The notes: generated by a model not told the origin, from the sequence alone. Counted from the first letter of the stretch, positions 1-7,937 are shown. The stretch: DNA of 12,960 nucleotides from an uncultured Campylobacter sp. (GCF_938039205.1 NZ_CALHVM010000012.1:1-12960); one strand, 5' to 3'. Numbers and translations: made by a program.

Positions 1-14
1 GTATCGTGAGATGA

Positions 15-94
15 TTTTTCGAGTTTTGAAGCAAAATTGAGCGTGCGCTAGGCATGTAGCCTGCGGAGCGAAAATTTTGCAAAATCTCGGAAAA
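15..94. repeat. Palindromic element 1, stem around a 30-base core
   Basis: Imperfect inverted repeat just past the 3' end of dxr. The left arm (15-38) and right arm (73-94) pair as TTTTTCGAG-TTTTGAAGCAAAATT against TTTTCCGAGATTTT---GCAAAATT, the latter read on the other strand. Between them, 41-70 is a 30-base core that itself folds: CGC(T)AGGC pairs with GCCTGCG around ATGTA. The same core recurs inverted at 6427-6456 with one mismatch. No T-run identifies it as a standard terminator, but it could act as one or as a REP-like unit. Everything here is seen by eye; the role is inference. Confidence 0.6.
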
Positions 95-113
95 GCGCTC
101 GCGAGACAAGCCG

Positions 114-1217
114 CTATTTCAGCGACTTTTCCGCCCATGCTCTCACTTCCGCATCCACCTCAAAGATCTTACTCTCGCTCTCTATTTTCTCGTTTTCAAA
201 CCTCTTTGCTGCGGCTAAAACCGTTCGCGAGATATCTAAAAATCCGCACTCGCCGCGCAAAAATTTATACACGGCGACCTCGTTTGCAGCGTTGATAGCG
301 ACGCCAAGATCGGGGTTTTGCAAAGCTTGGTCTTTTAGCGAAAAGATAGGATATTTTTTTAAATTTATTTCGCCGAATTTTATGTTTTTTAGAGTTTTTA
401 GATCCAAATTCGGCACGATTTGCACATCGGCGGCGCTCAAATTTAGCGCCCCATCCTCGCCCAAAATCGCATGCGCGATGGCTAAAATCATATCGGTTTT
501 AGATAGGTGCGCCGTAGTCGAGCCGTCGGCAAACTCCACTAGCGCGTGCACCGTGGACGTGCGCTCGATAAGCGCCTCGATATCCCGCACGCCGTAAAGC
601 CAAAAAGCCTCCAGCACCTCAAAAAGCTTGTTCGCCATCGTCGCGCTGTCGATCGTGATCTTTGCGCCCATGCTCCAGTTGGGGTGCTTTAGCGCGTCTG
701 CGGCGCGGGCGTCTTTTAGGGCTTTTATCGGGGTTTTGTAAAAGGCGCCGCCCGAGGCCGTGATGACTAGCCTAGCGACCGGAGTTTTGTTCGCGAGCAA
801 AAATTTAAGCCCGAAATGCTCGCTATCTATCGGATTTATCGCGCCCCTGTCTAAAAATTTGCCGCCCGCGACAAGGCTTTCTTTGTTGGCAAGCGCTAGC
901 TTTTTGCCCAGCTTTTGCGCGGCTAAGCTCGGAGCCAGCCCAGCAAAGCCCACTAGAGAGTTTACGACGCGCTGGCTCTCGCACTCTTTTAGCATATCGC
1001 AGATGCCCTGCGCACCCGCAAAAACGCGTTTATGTTTTATGAATTTAGCAAATTTAGGCTCGGCGATGCAGACGAATTTGGGCTTAAATTCGGCGATTTG
1101 CTCATTTAAAAGCTCGTAGTTTGACGCGCAGCTCATCGCCTCAATACTAAGGCCGAATTTACGGGCTAGATTTAAAGTATTCGTCCCGATCGAGCCCGTC
1201 GAGCCCAGCACTACCAC
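114..1217 (-). CDS. dxr: 1-deoxy-D-xylulose 5-phosphate reductoisomerase
   Basis: Converts 1-deoxy-D-xylulose 5-phosphate to 2-C-methyl-D-erythritol 4-phosphate with NADPH, the second step of the MEP isoprenoid pathway (cytoplasmic, also called IspC). The 367-residue product shows the NADPH loop GSTGSIG at 5-11, ANKESLV at 110-116, the metal-binding segment PIDSEH at 129-134 (Asp131, Glu133), SGGAF at 155-159, and HPNWSMGAKITIDSATMANKLFE at about 178-200. Glu200 corresponds to the third metal ligand. NAANEV at 309-314 is also typical. The length is slightly below the usual 390-400, as I recall for Campylobacter. The start is a GTG that puts GSTGSIG near the N-terminus, as in homologues. It overlaps the end of cdsA by 7 bases with no clear ribosome binding site, so translation is probably coupled to cdsA. 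Confidence 0.96.
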   Translation of the reverse strand: MVVLGSTGSIGTNTLNLARKFGLSIEAMSCASNYELLNEQIAEFKPKFVCIAEPKFAKFIKHKRVFAGAQGICDMLKECESQRVVNSLVGFAGLAPSLAAQKLGKKLALANKESLVAGGKFLDRGAINPIDSEHFGLKFLLANKTPVARLVITASGGAFYKTPIKALKDARAADALKHPNWSMGAKITIDSATMANKLFEVLEAFWLYGVRDIEALIERTSTVHALVEFADGSTTAHLSKTDMILAIAHAILGEDGALNLSAADVQIVPNLDLKTLKNIKFGEINLKKYPIFSLKDQALQNPDLGVAINAANEVAVYKFLRGECGFLDISRTVLAAAKRFENEKIESESKIFEVDAEVRAWAEKSLK

Positions 1218-1942
1218 GATAGCGTCCAGAGCATCGCCGCGACGCCAAACAGATAGCCGTCGACGCGGTCGAGCATGCCGCCGTGGCCCGGCAGTAGCGT
1301 GCCGCTATCCTTGACGCCCGCGCGGCGCTTTAGGTAGCTCTCGAAAAGATCGCCCCAAACGCCGAAAGTCGCAACTAAAAACGCCGTGATGAGGCTATGC
1401 CAAAAGCTATCGGTCAGCACCCAGCCAAAGCCCGCGCCAAAGACCGTAGCCACGGCGATACCGCCGGCGACACCCTCCCAGGTTTTATTCGGCGAAGTCT
1501 CGCTAAAGGCGTGCTTGCCGCAAAATTTGCCGACGAAAAACGCCCCGCTATCGCACGCTACGACCGTTAAAATCAGCCAAGCCAAGTAGCCCACGCCGTA
1601 CTGCGAATAAAGCATCCAGATGAGAAAAATCGGCGTCATCGGATACAAAAACGGTAGCGCGGGCGTTAGATTTTCGCTCTTAAAATGTGCGAGAAAACTA
1701 ACCACGAGCAAGATCGCTAAAATAGCGATAAATACGGGGTTTGAAAATGGAGTAAGCAGATAAAAAATAACCGCTATAAGCGCAAGAGAGCCGCCCTGCA
1801 GACCATAGAGCTTTTGCGCTTCGCCAAAGGCCGCGTAAAGCACAAAGCCTAATATGGCGAAATTTAACAGATAACTATCGACGAAAAAGATGACCAAAAC
1901 CGCCGCAAATAGCGCGACGCCGGTGATTATACGCGTTTTCAT
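1211..1942 (-). CDS. cdsA: Phosphatidate cytidylyltransferase (CDP-diglyceride synthase)
   Basis: Makes CDP-diacylglycerol from phosphatidic acid and CTP, the branch point for all bacterial phospholipids; an integral inner-membrane enzyme. The 243-residue product is hydrophobic, with several membrane segments (about 4-35, 52-86, 100-130, 155-175, 182-197). It ends in the diagnostic CTP_transf_1 signature at 202-228, S-x-L-K-R-x4-K-D-S-G-x-L-L-P-G-H-G-G-M-L-D-R-V-D. SPNKTWEG at 150-157 is a further family motif. The ATG is preceded by AAGGA at good spacing, and TTATACAATT about 20 bases further upstream may be a -10 region. It therefore probably has its own promoter despite the gene order shared with the NFACT and hypothetical genes. 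dxr follows with a 7-base overlap. Confidence 0.96.
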   Translation of the reverse strand: MKTRIITGVALFAAVLVIFFVDSYLLNFAILGFVLYAAFGEAQKLYGLQGGSLALIAVIFYLLTPFSNPVFIAILAILLVVSFLAHFKSENLTPALPFLYPMTPIFLIWMLYSQYGVGYLAWLILTVVACDSGAFFVGKFCGKHAFSETSPNKTWEGVAGGIAVATVFGAGFGWVLTDSFWHSLITAFLVATFGVWGDLFESYLKRRAGVKDSGTLLPGHGGMLDRVDGYLFGVAAMLWTLSW

Positions 1943-2456
1943 GATTTTTCCTTTTTTGAGTAATAATTGTATAAAATTTTCGCTTAAAAGCGCCGAAATT
2001 TGAGGTAAATTTGCGTTTGCTAGCTTGCTTTAATCGGTAGTTAAATTTGATAATTTATTTTTGCCTGAAACGGACGGCAAATTTGACGATTTTTGCTAAA
2101 TTTTGCCAAGCGCGGCGCTAGACCCGGCGTAAATTTGACGGTTTGTGTCAAATTTTACTCTCGCCCAAAATGATGCATCAAATAAAAGCAAGTAAAATTT
2201 GCTCCGCGCCCGCACCACAGGCGCCGCCGACTAACGCTCGGCGCGTTCGCGCATTTGGCTGCTTATACGCCGCCTTTTCCTCGGCAGATACCTCGGACGC
2301 CAAATTTACGCCCGAAACGAGCCGACTTGCTTTGCATTATACGTTCGCGATGCTAAAACGATGAAAGCTTAAATTTGCGCAGAAAACGGCTCAAATTTAA
2401 AGTCAAATTTGACCGCCGAGCAGCAAAAAAGCCCAGTCAAATTTGAGTGGAAAAGA
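1943..2456. other. 514-base non-coding gap with AAATTTGAC hairpins
   Basis: I see no convincing gene between cdsA and the hypothetical gene. A 73-codon plus-strand reading frame at 2143-2364 has low-complexity composition and no recognisable family. The gap holds many copies of AAATTTG. Two inverted repeats stand out: TTTGCC (2060-2065) with GGCAAA (2076-2081), and AAATTTGAC (2131-2139) with GTCAAATTT (2147-2155) around a 7-base loop. The palindrome TCAAATTTGA occurs at 2403-2412 and 2437-2446. Promoter elements for cdsA should lie at its left edge, near 1960-1975. Confidence 0.6.
2131..2155. repeat. Inverted repeat AAATTTGAC / GTCAAATTT
   Basis: Perfect 9-base arms with a 7-base loop, inside the gap between the hypothetical gene and cdsA. 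It is built from the AAATTTGA word that fills the spacers of this window. It may be a weak terminator or a by-product of that word. Confidence 0.55.
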
Positions 2457-2819
2457 TTAAATTTTAAGATCAAGATGCTGAAATACGGGCGACGCCTGTG
2501 GGAAGTCGTTAGCCGCGATGCGCTCCTCTGAGTTTTCGCCGTCCTCGTTCTCTGAGTCTGCGTTTTTGCCGTTTTGCTCCGAGGCGAGCTCGCCCTGCTC
2601 CTGCCTACCCTTGTGTTTTTCGTGCTCGTTTTGGGGGTCGATTTTGTAGGTTTCCTCGGTCGGTCGCACCTCGGAGACCTCTTGTTTTTCATCGCTTGCT
2701 AGCGATGCGGCGGCGAGATTTTGCATGTCAAATCTATTTTGGACGTCGGCGACCTTGTTTGAGACCATATTTACGTTTTGATTGATAAAAATCGTGTTGC
2801 CAATGGGTGTTACAGCCAT
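2457..2819 (-). CDS. Small charged hypothetical protein, conserved position next to NFACT gene
   Basis: I do not recognise a function. The 120-residue product has a moderately hydrophobic N-terminal third (MAVTPIGNTIFINQNVNM...), then VRPTEETYKIDP at 51-62. A highly charged low-complexity stretch rich in Glu, Asn, Lys and Gln follows (about 63-100), then a short tail. No signal peptide or membrane segment is visible. The start is well supported by AGGAG about 5 bases upstream and a 14-base gap from the NFACT stop codon, so the two are very likely co-transcribed. From memory, C. jejuni has a small predicted coiled-coil protein at the same place between the NFACT gene and cdsA (Cj1348c), which supports a real gene. 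An arginine-rich reading frame in another frame over the same DNA is its shadow. Confidence 0.8.
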   Translation of the reverse strand: MAVTPIGNTIFINQNVNMVSNKVADVQNRFDMQNLAAASLASDEKQEVSEVRPTEETYKIDPQNEHEKHKGRQEQGELASEQNGKNADSENEDGENSEERIAANDFPQASPVFQHLDLKI

Positions 2820-2833
2820 TTTCGCCTCCTGTT

Positions 2834-4153
2834 TTAGTCGTGCTTTGTTACTAATATCGTCTTAAAATTAATATAGTTTACATTTGCGCCGCTCGTAATT
2901 TTGACGTTGTTACGTTTGGTAAAGTCAACCTCGTACGTCCCGCCGCCTTTAACGCTAAAATTTACGCAAATTTTCGCCGCAAATCTCAAAATTTCCTCAC
3001 TTGGAGCGCTTTTTGCGGTTTTGATTATGACGTGCGCGGACGGTAGGTCTTTTAGGTGCATCCAGACGTCGTCTTTTTTGGAGTTTTTTAGCAGCCAGAC
3101 GTTGCCTTTTTCGTTGCGTCCGATGCTGATTTTATAACCCTCGATAAAAAAATCCTCGACATTTTGATTTTGCTCTTTTTGCTTTGCGGCGCGGGCTTTT
3201 TTAGGCACTAGGATTTCTAGCTCTTCAGCACTTTTAGCTCCATTTACGAGCGTTTGTAAATTTGATAAAAACTCGAGCTTTTCGGTCAAATTTTGCCGCT
3301 CGATGATTAGCCCGGCCGCCTTTTGCTTTAGCCTTTTTGCTTTGGCAAACATAGCATTTGCGGCGATTTTGGGGCTATCATCCAGCACTAGCCGCACCTC
3401 GCCTCGCTCGAAATCATTTAGCGTTACCTCGCGCTCGTAGTCCCTTAACGCATGCAAATTTGATAGAATTAACCCCGCGTTTTTGCTTAAAATTTCGCTT
3501 TGCGCATTTAGATCGCTTTCGTTTTCAAGGCCTGATAAAATCTCGCTTAAATTTTGCATTTTTCGCTCTATCGCGGCCGATTTTACGGCGCGCAGATTTT
3601 CTAGCTTCGCGTTATTTACGCGCTTAAATTCCTCGCTAAAATACCGCGCAAAATCGGTTATCGGCGGCGTCTCTCGCTCTTTTATTACAGCCGGCGGCAG
3701 CTCAAGCAGCTCGCGCCCCGGTTTTATCACGCGAAAATTATTATCTATATGGCGCAAAGCCTCGACGATGACGCCCTTTTCGTCCGTGATGATCGCATTG
3801 GTAAAGCGCCCCGTAAACTCCAAAAATAGGCTTGAAGCTAGGCTCTTATACGAGCCTTGGAATTCGCACTCCAGCTTTAAAATTCTATTTCCCTCGGGCA
3901 CGCTCAAATTTAAAATTTTAGCCCCCCAGAACCTCTTTTTAAGCGCGACGTCAAATGGTGCTTTATACTCTTTTACGTTTAGAAAATCGGGATTTGCGTA
4001 GATCGCGGAGTCGGCCTTGCTAAGGTCAAAAAACAGCCCGAGCTCGCCGTCGAATTCGATAAATATCGCCATATCGCCCGCGCGTCTGATTGCGGTTATT
4101 TTTTTAAATTTGCCTAGAAAAGATTGTATTTGTTTTAAATTTGCGTATTTCAT
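2834..4153 (-). CDS. NFACT-family protein (RqcH / fibronectin-binding-like)
   Basis: Member of the NFACT family, whose studied bacterial form RqcH (eukaryotic Rqc2) binds stalled 50S subunits carrying peptidyl-tRNA and adds alanine tails to the stuck peptide. Older names call the family fibronectin-binding protein. In 439 residues I see the NFACT-N segment LEFTGRFTNAIITD at 111-124 and ALRHIDNNFRVIKPG at 132-146, a charged helical region at about 185-310 likely to be the coiled coil, and the NFACT-R domain at about 337-435. The latter has GRNEKGN at 345-351, DDVWMHLKDLPSAHVII at 361-377 and VDFTKRNNVKI near 409-419. It is shorter than the roughly 550 residues of Firmicutes homologues but like the Campylobacter one I remember (Cj1349c). 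PSAH replaces the more common PGSH. No Shine-Dalgarno is visible before the ATG, and a TATAAT sits 7 bases upstream. Confidence 0.92.
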   Translation of the reverse strand: MKYANLKQIQSFLGKFKKITAIRRAGDMAIFIEFDGELGLFFDLSKADSAIYANPDFLNVKEYKAPFDVALKKRFWGAKILNLSVPEGNRILKLECEFQGSYKSLASSLFLEFTGRFTNAIITDEKGVIVEALRHIDNNFRVIKPGRELLELPPAVIKERETPPITDFARYFSEEFKRVNNAKLENLRAVKSAAIERKMQNLSEILSGLENESDLNAQSEILSKNAGLILSNLHALRDYEREVTLNDFERGEVRLVLDDSPKIAANAMFAKAKRLKQKAAGLIIERQNLTEKLEFLSNLQTLVNGAKSAEELEILVPKKARAAKQKEQNQNVEDFFIEGYKISIGRNEKGNVWLLKNSKKDDVWMHLKDLPSAHVIIKTAKSAPSEEILRFAAKICVNFSVKGGGTYEVDFTKRNNVKITSGANVNYINFKTILVTKHD

Positions 4154-4160
4154 AGCCGAA

Positions 4161-4166
4161 ATTATA
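4161..4166 (-). promoter_or_regulatory. -10 box for the NFACT gene, possibly leaderless
   Basis: Reads TATAAT on the minus strand, with only 7 bases between it and the ATG of the NFACT gene. A transcript starting at normal distance would begin at or within a base or two of the start codon. The upstream DNA is AT-rich, as expected for Campylobacter sigma-70 promoters, which lack a clear -35. No ribosome binding site is visible, in keeping with a leaderless mRNA. Confidence 0.5.
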
Positions 4167-4201
4167 GCCTAAAATCGGGCCGAATTTTAAGCGCAAGAAT
4201 A

Positions 4202-4222
4202 ATATAATGATAATGCATTTTA
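4202..4222 (+). promoter_or_regulatory. Candidate Fur box
   Basis: ATATAATGATAATGCATTTTA resembles the classical Fur site (GATAATGATAATCATTATC): the first two hexamers match 11 of 12 and CATT follows after one extra base. It overlaps the -10 box, so iron-loaded Fur bound here would block transcription, which is normal regulation for a siderophore receptor. Campylobacter Fur sites are degenerate, so this is a reasoned candidate only. Confidence 0.5.
4203..4208 (+). promoter_or_regulatory. -10 box for the siderophore receptor gene
   Basis: TATAAT lies 31 bases before the ATG of the receptor gene, leaving room for a short leader with GGAG (4227-4230) 9 bases upstream of the start. It overlaps the candidate Fur site. 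Confidence 0.6.
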
Positions 4223-4239
4223 AAACGGAGAAAAAATAA

Positions 4240-6375
4240 ATGAACAAATTTAGCCTAAGTTTAGCGGCCTCGTCGCTGCTTTTAACCCAAATTTTCGCCG
4301 CCGACGTCGCGCTGCAAGGCGTCGAGATTAGCGAGAGCGCGGACGACGGATACCGCGCCAAAACCAGCGAAGTAGGCAAAACAAATACGCCTATTTTAGA
4401 GATCCCGCAAACGGTAAACGTCGTAACCCAGCAGCAACTAAAAGATAAAAAACCCGAGACCCTAGCCGAGAGCCTTCAAAACGTGAGCGGAGTTAGCTAC
4501 GGAAATACCACGGGCGGTATCTTTGACTCGATCATAAAAAGAGGCTTTGGCGGCGGACGCGACGGCTCGATCATGCGAAACGGCGTACCTGCTAGCGTCA
4601 TGCATAGCTTTAATAAAACCGTAGAAAGCGTCGAGGTGCTAAAAGGCCCGGCTAGCCTGCTCTACGGCGCGCAAGAGCCCGGCGGCATCATAAATATGGT
4701 CACTAAAAAGCCAAAATACAACTTCTCAAACGAAATTTGGGCGGGTATTGGCAACCGTAACTACTGGAACGCGGGCTTTGATGCCACGGGACCGATCGCT
4801 GATAGCGGCTTTGCGTATAGATTTATATTTGATACAATGCAAAAAGACTATTGGCGGGAATTTGGCGAATATAAAAACGTCCTCTTTGCGCCTTCGCTCT
4901 CGTATAAAGGCGATGATTACCGCATAAATTTAGCCTATACGCACACGCGCTCGACCGATCCGATCGACCGCGGTATGTATCTCATTCCAAGCACAGGCAA
5001 GCTACTTCCGATAGATAAGAAAAGACGCCTTGACGAGCCGTTTAATAAACTAAAAACCAGACTCGACACCGTGGATGTAAATTTTGAAAAAAATATCGGC
5101 GAGGACTGGCTACTGCGCGGCGCTTATGCGTATTCGCGCTCCAAGCACGAGTACGGTCACATCAGGCTAATGAACGTAAATTTAAACACAGGCGTTGCAG
5201 CTAGACGAAACGAGGCGTATGACGGATTTATCCACCGCACGCACGCCGGATCGTTAAATTTAAACGGTTATGTGCAAACGGGCGAGATAGAGCACAACTT
5301 GCTATTTGGTATCGACGCAAAGGAGTACTACCGCTATAGACCCGGCGCGCTAAACAGCTACAGCTCGGGCACTACGCACAGAAACTTCCCGATAAATATC
5401 TACAGTCCAGTCTACGGCACGGTCGCCTATCCGTCCGACCGAGCCTCCGGTATCCAGTACCAAAAGCTAAGAACGATCGGATTTTACGCGCAAGATAGTA
5501 TAAATTTGACCGAAAATTTGATCTATTCTTTAGGCGTTAGATACGAATACTACAACCAAGTCGCGCGCGGCACGACTAGCGGACCGAACACCACCGATCA
5601 GCAAGACGGCAAATTTACGTGGCAGGCGGGGCTTTTATACCTGCTAACGCCCGAGTGGTCCGTTTATACCAACTACGCGCAAAGCTTTAATCCGCAAATG
5701 GCGATCAGCGGCGACGACATCGGCGACATAAAGCCCGAGGAAGGCAAAAGCATAGAGCTGGGAACTAAATTTCAAAACGACAGCATAACGGCTAGCGCGG
5801 CGGTCTTTAGCATCGACAAGAAAAACATCATGCGCACCGTAAATAGCGTTAGCACTCCCGTGGGCGAGGCGCGCTCGAGGGGATTTGAGTTTGACTTTAA
5901 CGGCCGCGTGACGCAAGGGCTAAGCGTAGGCGCTAGCTACGCATACACTAAAACCGAGGTGCGAAAAGATAGCGGCGCGTTTGCCGTACTGGTGGGCAAA
6001 CCGCTAGAAGCCACGCCAAAACACCAAGCCAGCCTCTTTGCTAACTACGACTTTAGCCACCTAGGCGCAAAAGGCCTAAGGATCGGCGGTGGAGCGAGGT
6101 ATTTTGGCTCATGGTACACCTACTACATGAGGACGAATCTACCGGCCGTGCCAGCTGGAACGGGCTTTAAGATGGACGACGCGGTCGTTTACGACGCATT
6201 TATCAGCTACGATACCAAGATCGCGGGCTACGAGACGAATTTCTCGTTTAACGTCAAAAACTTGACCGACAAGCTTTATTATACGTCCTCATCGACCGGC
6301 ACGCAGGCTAATATCATACCGATACAGCCAGGGTATGCGAGGCAGTTTATGCTGACCGCTAGCGTTAAATTTTAA
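4240..6375 (+). CDS. TonB-dependent siderophore receptor
   Basis: Outer-membrane gated barrel that imports a ferric siderophore using energy from TonB-ExbBD. The 711-residue product has a clear signal peptide (residues 1-21, ending IFA-A), then a plug domain at about 45-160. The plug includes IPQTVNVVTQQQL near 55-67 and the very typical VEVLKGPASLLYGAQEPGGIINMVTKKP at 131-158. The beta-barrel fills the rest and ends in phenylalanine (SVKF), the barrel-assembly signal. A TonB box probably lies within ALQGVEIS at 24-31. The overall pattern fits the ferrichrome/hydroxamate siderophore class (FhuA/FpvA-like) better than the FepA/CfrA enterobactin class, but the ligand cannot be read from the sequence. 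It stands alone, divergent from the NFACT gene, with no transporter genes beside it. The start is supported by GGAG 9 bases upstream. Likely iron-repressed. Confidence 0.93.
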   Translation: MNKFSLSLAASSLLLTQIFAADVALQGVEISESADDGYRAKTSEVGKTNTPILEIPQTVNVVTQQQLKDKKPETLAESLQNVSGVSYGNTTGGIFDSIIKRGFGGGRDGSIMRNGVPASVMHSFNKTVESVEVLKGPASLLYGAQEPGGIINMVTKKPKYNFSNEIWAGIGNRNYWNAGFDATGPIADSGFAYRFIFDTMQKDYWREFGEYKNVLFAPSLSYKGDDYRINLAYTHTRSTDPIDRGMYLIPSTGKLLPIDKKRRLDEPFNKLKTRLDTVDVNFEKNIGEDWLLRGAYAYSRSKHEYGHIRLMNVNLNTGVAARRNEAYDGFIHRTHAGSLNLNGYVQTGEIEHNLLFGIDAKEYYRYRPGALNSYSSGTTHRNFPINIYSPVYGTVAYPSDRASGIQYQKLRTIGFYAQDSINLTENLIYSLGVRYEYYNQVARGTTSGPNTTDQQDGKFTWQAGLLYLLTPEWSVYTNYAQSFNPQMAISGDDIGDIKPEEGKSIELGTKFQNDSITASAAVFSIDKKNIMRTVNSVSTPVGEARSRGFEFDFNGRVTQGLSVGASYAYTKTEVRKDSGAFAVLVGKPLEATPKHQASLFANYDFSHLGAKGLRIGGGARYFGSWYTYYMRTNLPAVPAGTGFKMDDAVVYDAFISYDTKIAGYETNFSFNVKNLTDKLYYTSSSTGTQANIIPIQPGYARQFMLTASVKF

Positions 6376-6385
6376 AATTTAACGC
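6362..6385. repeat. Perfect 24-base palindrome over the receptor stop codon
   Basis: The half-site GCGTTAAATTTT is followed directly by its exact reverse complement, and the TAA stop (6373-6375) sits at the centre. As RNA it could form a stem of about 10 pairs with a 4-base loop. There is no following T-run, so it is not a textbook terminator. Confidence 0.75.
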
Positions 6386-6400
6386 GTTATCTCGCCCGAC

Positions 6401-6481
6401 TATACGTCGTTGGTTTTAAAATTTGGCGCTCCGCAGGCTATATGCCTAGCGCACGCTTAAATTTTAAAACCGCCTCGTCTA
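6401..6481. repeat. Palindromic element A, downstream of receptor gene
   Basis: Large hairpin-forming inverted repeat. The inner stem GGTTTTAAAATTT (6412-6424) pairs perfectly with AAATTTTAAAACC (6459-6471). Outside it, TATACGTCGTT can pair imperfectly with the CGCCTCGTCTA on the right. The loop contains the 30-base core (6427-6456) that also occurs, inverted, at 41-70. The stem sequence recurs in the element after leuC with matching changes in both arms. It lies 26 bases past the receptor stop codon and may end or protect that transcript. Confidence 0.7.
6427..6456 (-). repeat. 30-base core repeat, second copy
   Basis: The reverse complement of this stretch matches 41-70 at 29 of 30 positions; the single difference is ATA here against ATG there in the middle of the core. 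Both copies sit in the loop of a larger palindrome, but the surrounding stems are unrelated. The core itself folds (CGC-T-AGGC against GCCTGCG). Confidence 0.8.
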
Positions 6482-6649
6482 GCCGTGCGATATTTCCGCT
6501 TGGCTCTTTTTGTTCAAATTTAAAGTTTATTGAAAAGTATTTCGCCTTGACTTTTACGCTCAAATTTTAATCTCAATCTCTTTTTATCCATTTTTCGCTA
6601 AAATCGCTAAATTTTAAAAACGCGCGGCATCCGCAAAAAAAGGAAATTT

Positions 6650-7924
6650 ATGCAAAACTCAAAGCAAACCATCACCGAAAAGATTTTCAGCGAGCACGTA
6701 GGGCACGAGGTTTTCGCGGGCGAGATCATAGAAAGCGACATCGACATGGTCATCGGCAACGACATCACGACTCCGATCTCCATCAAACAGTTTGAGCGAA
6801 GCGGCGCGACGAAGCTCGCTAACCCGGACGGCTTTAGCGTCGTGATGGACCACTACATCCCGGCAAAAGACATCCTAAGCGCCAACCAAGCCAAAATCAG
6901 CCGCGATTTTGCGTATAAGCACGATTTGAAAAACTATTTTGACGAAAAAGATATGGGTATCGAGCATGCGCTTTTGCCGGAAAAGGGCCTCGTAGTGCCT
7001 GGCGACGTCATCATCGGCGCCGATAGCCATACCTGTACGCACGGCGCGCTGGGAGCCTTTGCTACGGGCATGGGCAGCACCGACCTAGCCTACGCGATGA
7101 TAACGGGCAAAAACTGGTTCAAAGTACCGCCGACTATCAAAGTAATCTTTCGCGGCAAGCTAGACCGCCACGTCTACGGCAAGGACCTCATCCTAGAGAT
7201 CATCCGCCGCATCGGCGTGGACGGCGCGCTGTATAAGGCGCTGGAGTTTACGGGCGAGACGATAGAGAACCTCGATATGGACGGGCGATTTAGCATGTGT
7301 AACATGGCTATCGAGGCCGGCGGCAAAAGCGGTATCATCGCGGTTGATGAAACCACAAAAGAGTTTTTAAAAGGTAAAAGCTTACGCGCCGAGCCGAAGC
7401 TACACTACTCCGACGAGGGCGCAAACTACGAGCAAATTTTAGAGATCGACGTTAGCAAGCTCGATCCCGTGATCGCCTATCCGTTCCTACCTAGCAACGG
7501 CAAAAGCGTGCGCGAAGCGGTAAAAGACGACATCGCTATCGATCAGGCGTTTATCGGTAGCTGCACGAACGGCCGCCTAAGCGACTTGCGCATCGCGGCT
7601 GAAATCCTAAAAGGTCGCAAAGTAGCGCGTAAAACCCGCCTCATCATCACGCCGGCGACGCAAAAGATCGCCTTACAAGCGCAAAAAGAGGGGCTGATGG
7701 ATATATTTGCCGAGGCTGGCGCGGTCGTCTCAAACCCGACCTGCGGCGCATGCCTAGGCGGATATATGGGGATTTTGGGCGTTGGGGAACGCTGCGTAAG
7801 CACGACAAATAGAAACTTCGTCGGCCGTATGGGAGATCGCACGAGCGAGGTGTATCTGGCTAACTCTGCCGTAGCTGCGGCGAGTGCAGTAATGGGCAAG
7901 ATCGCCGACCCTCGCGATCTTTAA
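6650..7924 (+). CDS. leuC: 3-isopropylmalate dehydratase large subunit
   Basis: Large, iron-sulfur subunit of isopropylmalate isomerase, which turns 2-isopropylmalate into 3-isopropylmalate in leucine synthesis. It works as a complex with the small subunit LeuD. The 424-residue product belongs to the shorter LeuC/HacA-like branch of the aconitase family. The [4Fe-4S] ligands are visible as Cys305 in GSCTNG and Cys365/Cys368 in PTCGACLGG. GADSHTCTHGALGAFATGMGS at 123-143 is another signature, and NRNFVGRMG at 387-395 is typical of the C-terminal part. AGGA lies 5 bases before the ATG. Neither neighbour is a leucine gene, so leuD and the rest must be elsewhere. A related aconitase-family role (homoaconitase or citraconate hydratase) cannot be fully excluded, but leuC is by far the likeliest. 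Confidence 0.93.
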   Translation: MQNSKQTITEKIFSEHVGHEVFAGEIIESDIDMVIGNDITTPISIKQFERSGATKLANPDGFSVVMDHYIPAKDILSANQAKISRDFAYKHDLKNYFDEKDMGIEHALLPEKGLVVPGDVIIGADSHTCTHGALGAFATGMGSTDLAYAMITGKNWFKVPPTIKVIFRGKLDRHVYGKDLILEIIRRIGVDGALYKALEFTGETIENLDMDGRFSMCNMAIEAGGKSGIIAVDETTKEFLKGKSLRAEPKLHYSDEGANYEQILEIDVSKLDPVIAYPFLPSNGKSVREAVKDDIAIDQAFIGSCTNGRLSDLRIAAEILKGRKVARKTRLIITPATQKIALQAQKEGLMDIFAEAGAVVSNPTCGACLGGYMGILGVGERCVSTTNRNFVGRMGDRTSEVYLANSAVAAASAVMGKIADPRDL

Positions 7925-7937
7925 AATTTGGCGGCTT

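Noticed and set aside
2143..2364. 73-codon plus-strand reading frame in the gap before cdsA
   Set aside because: No ribosome binding site, low-complexity composition, no recognisable family, and its first part lies in an inverted repeat.
2369..2692. Arginine-, lysine- and threonine-rich minus-strand reading frame of 107 codons
   Set aside because: It overlaps the hypothetical gene at 2457-2819 in another frame, has no ribosome binding site, and its composition is what that gene's charged region gives when read out of frame.
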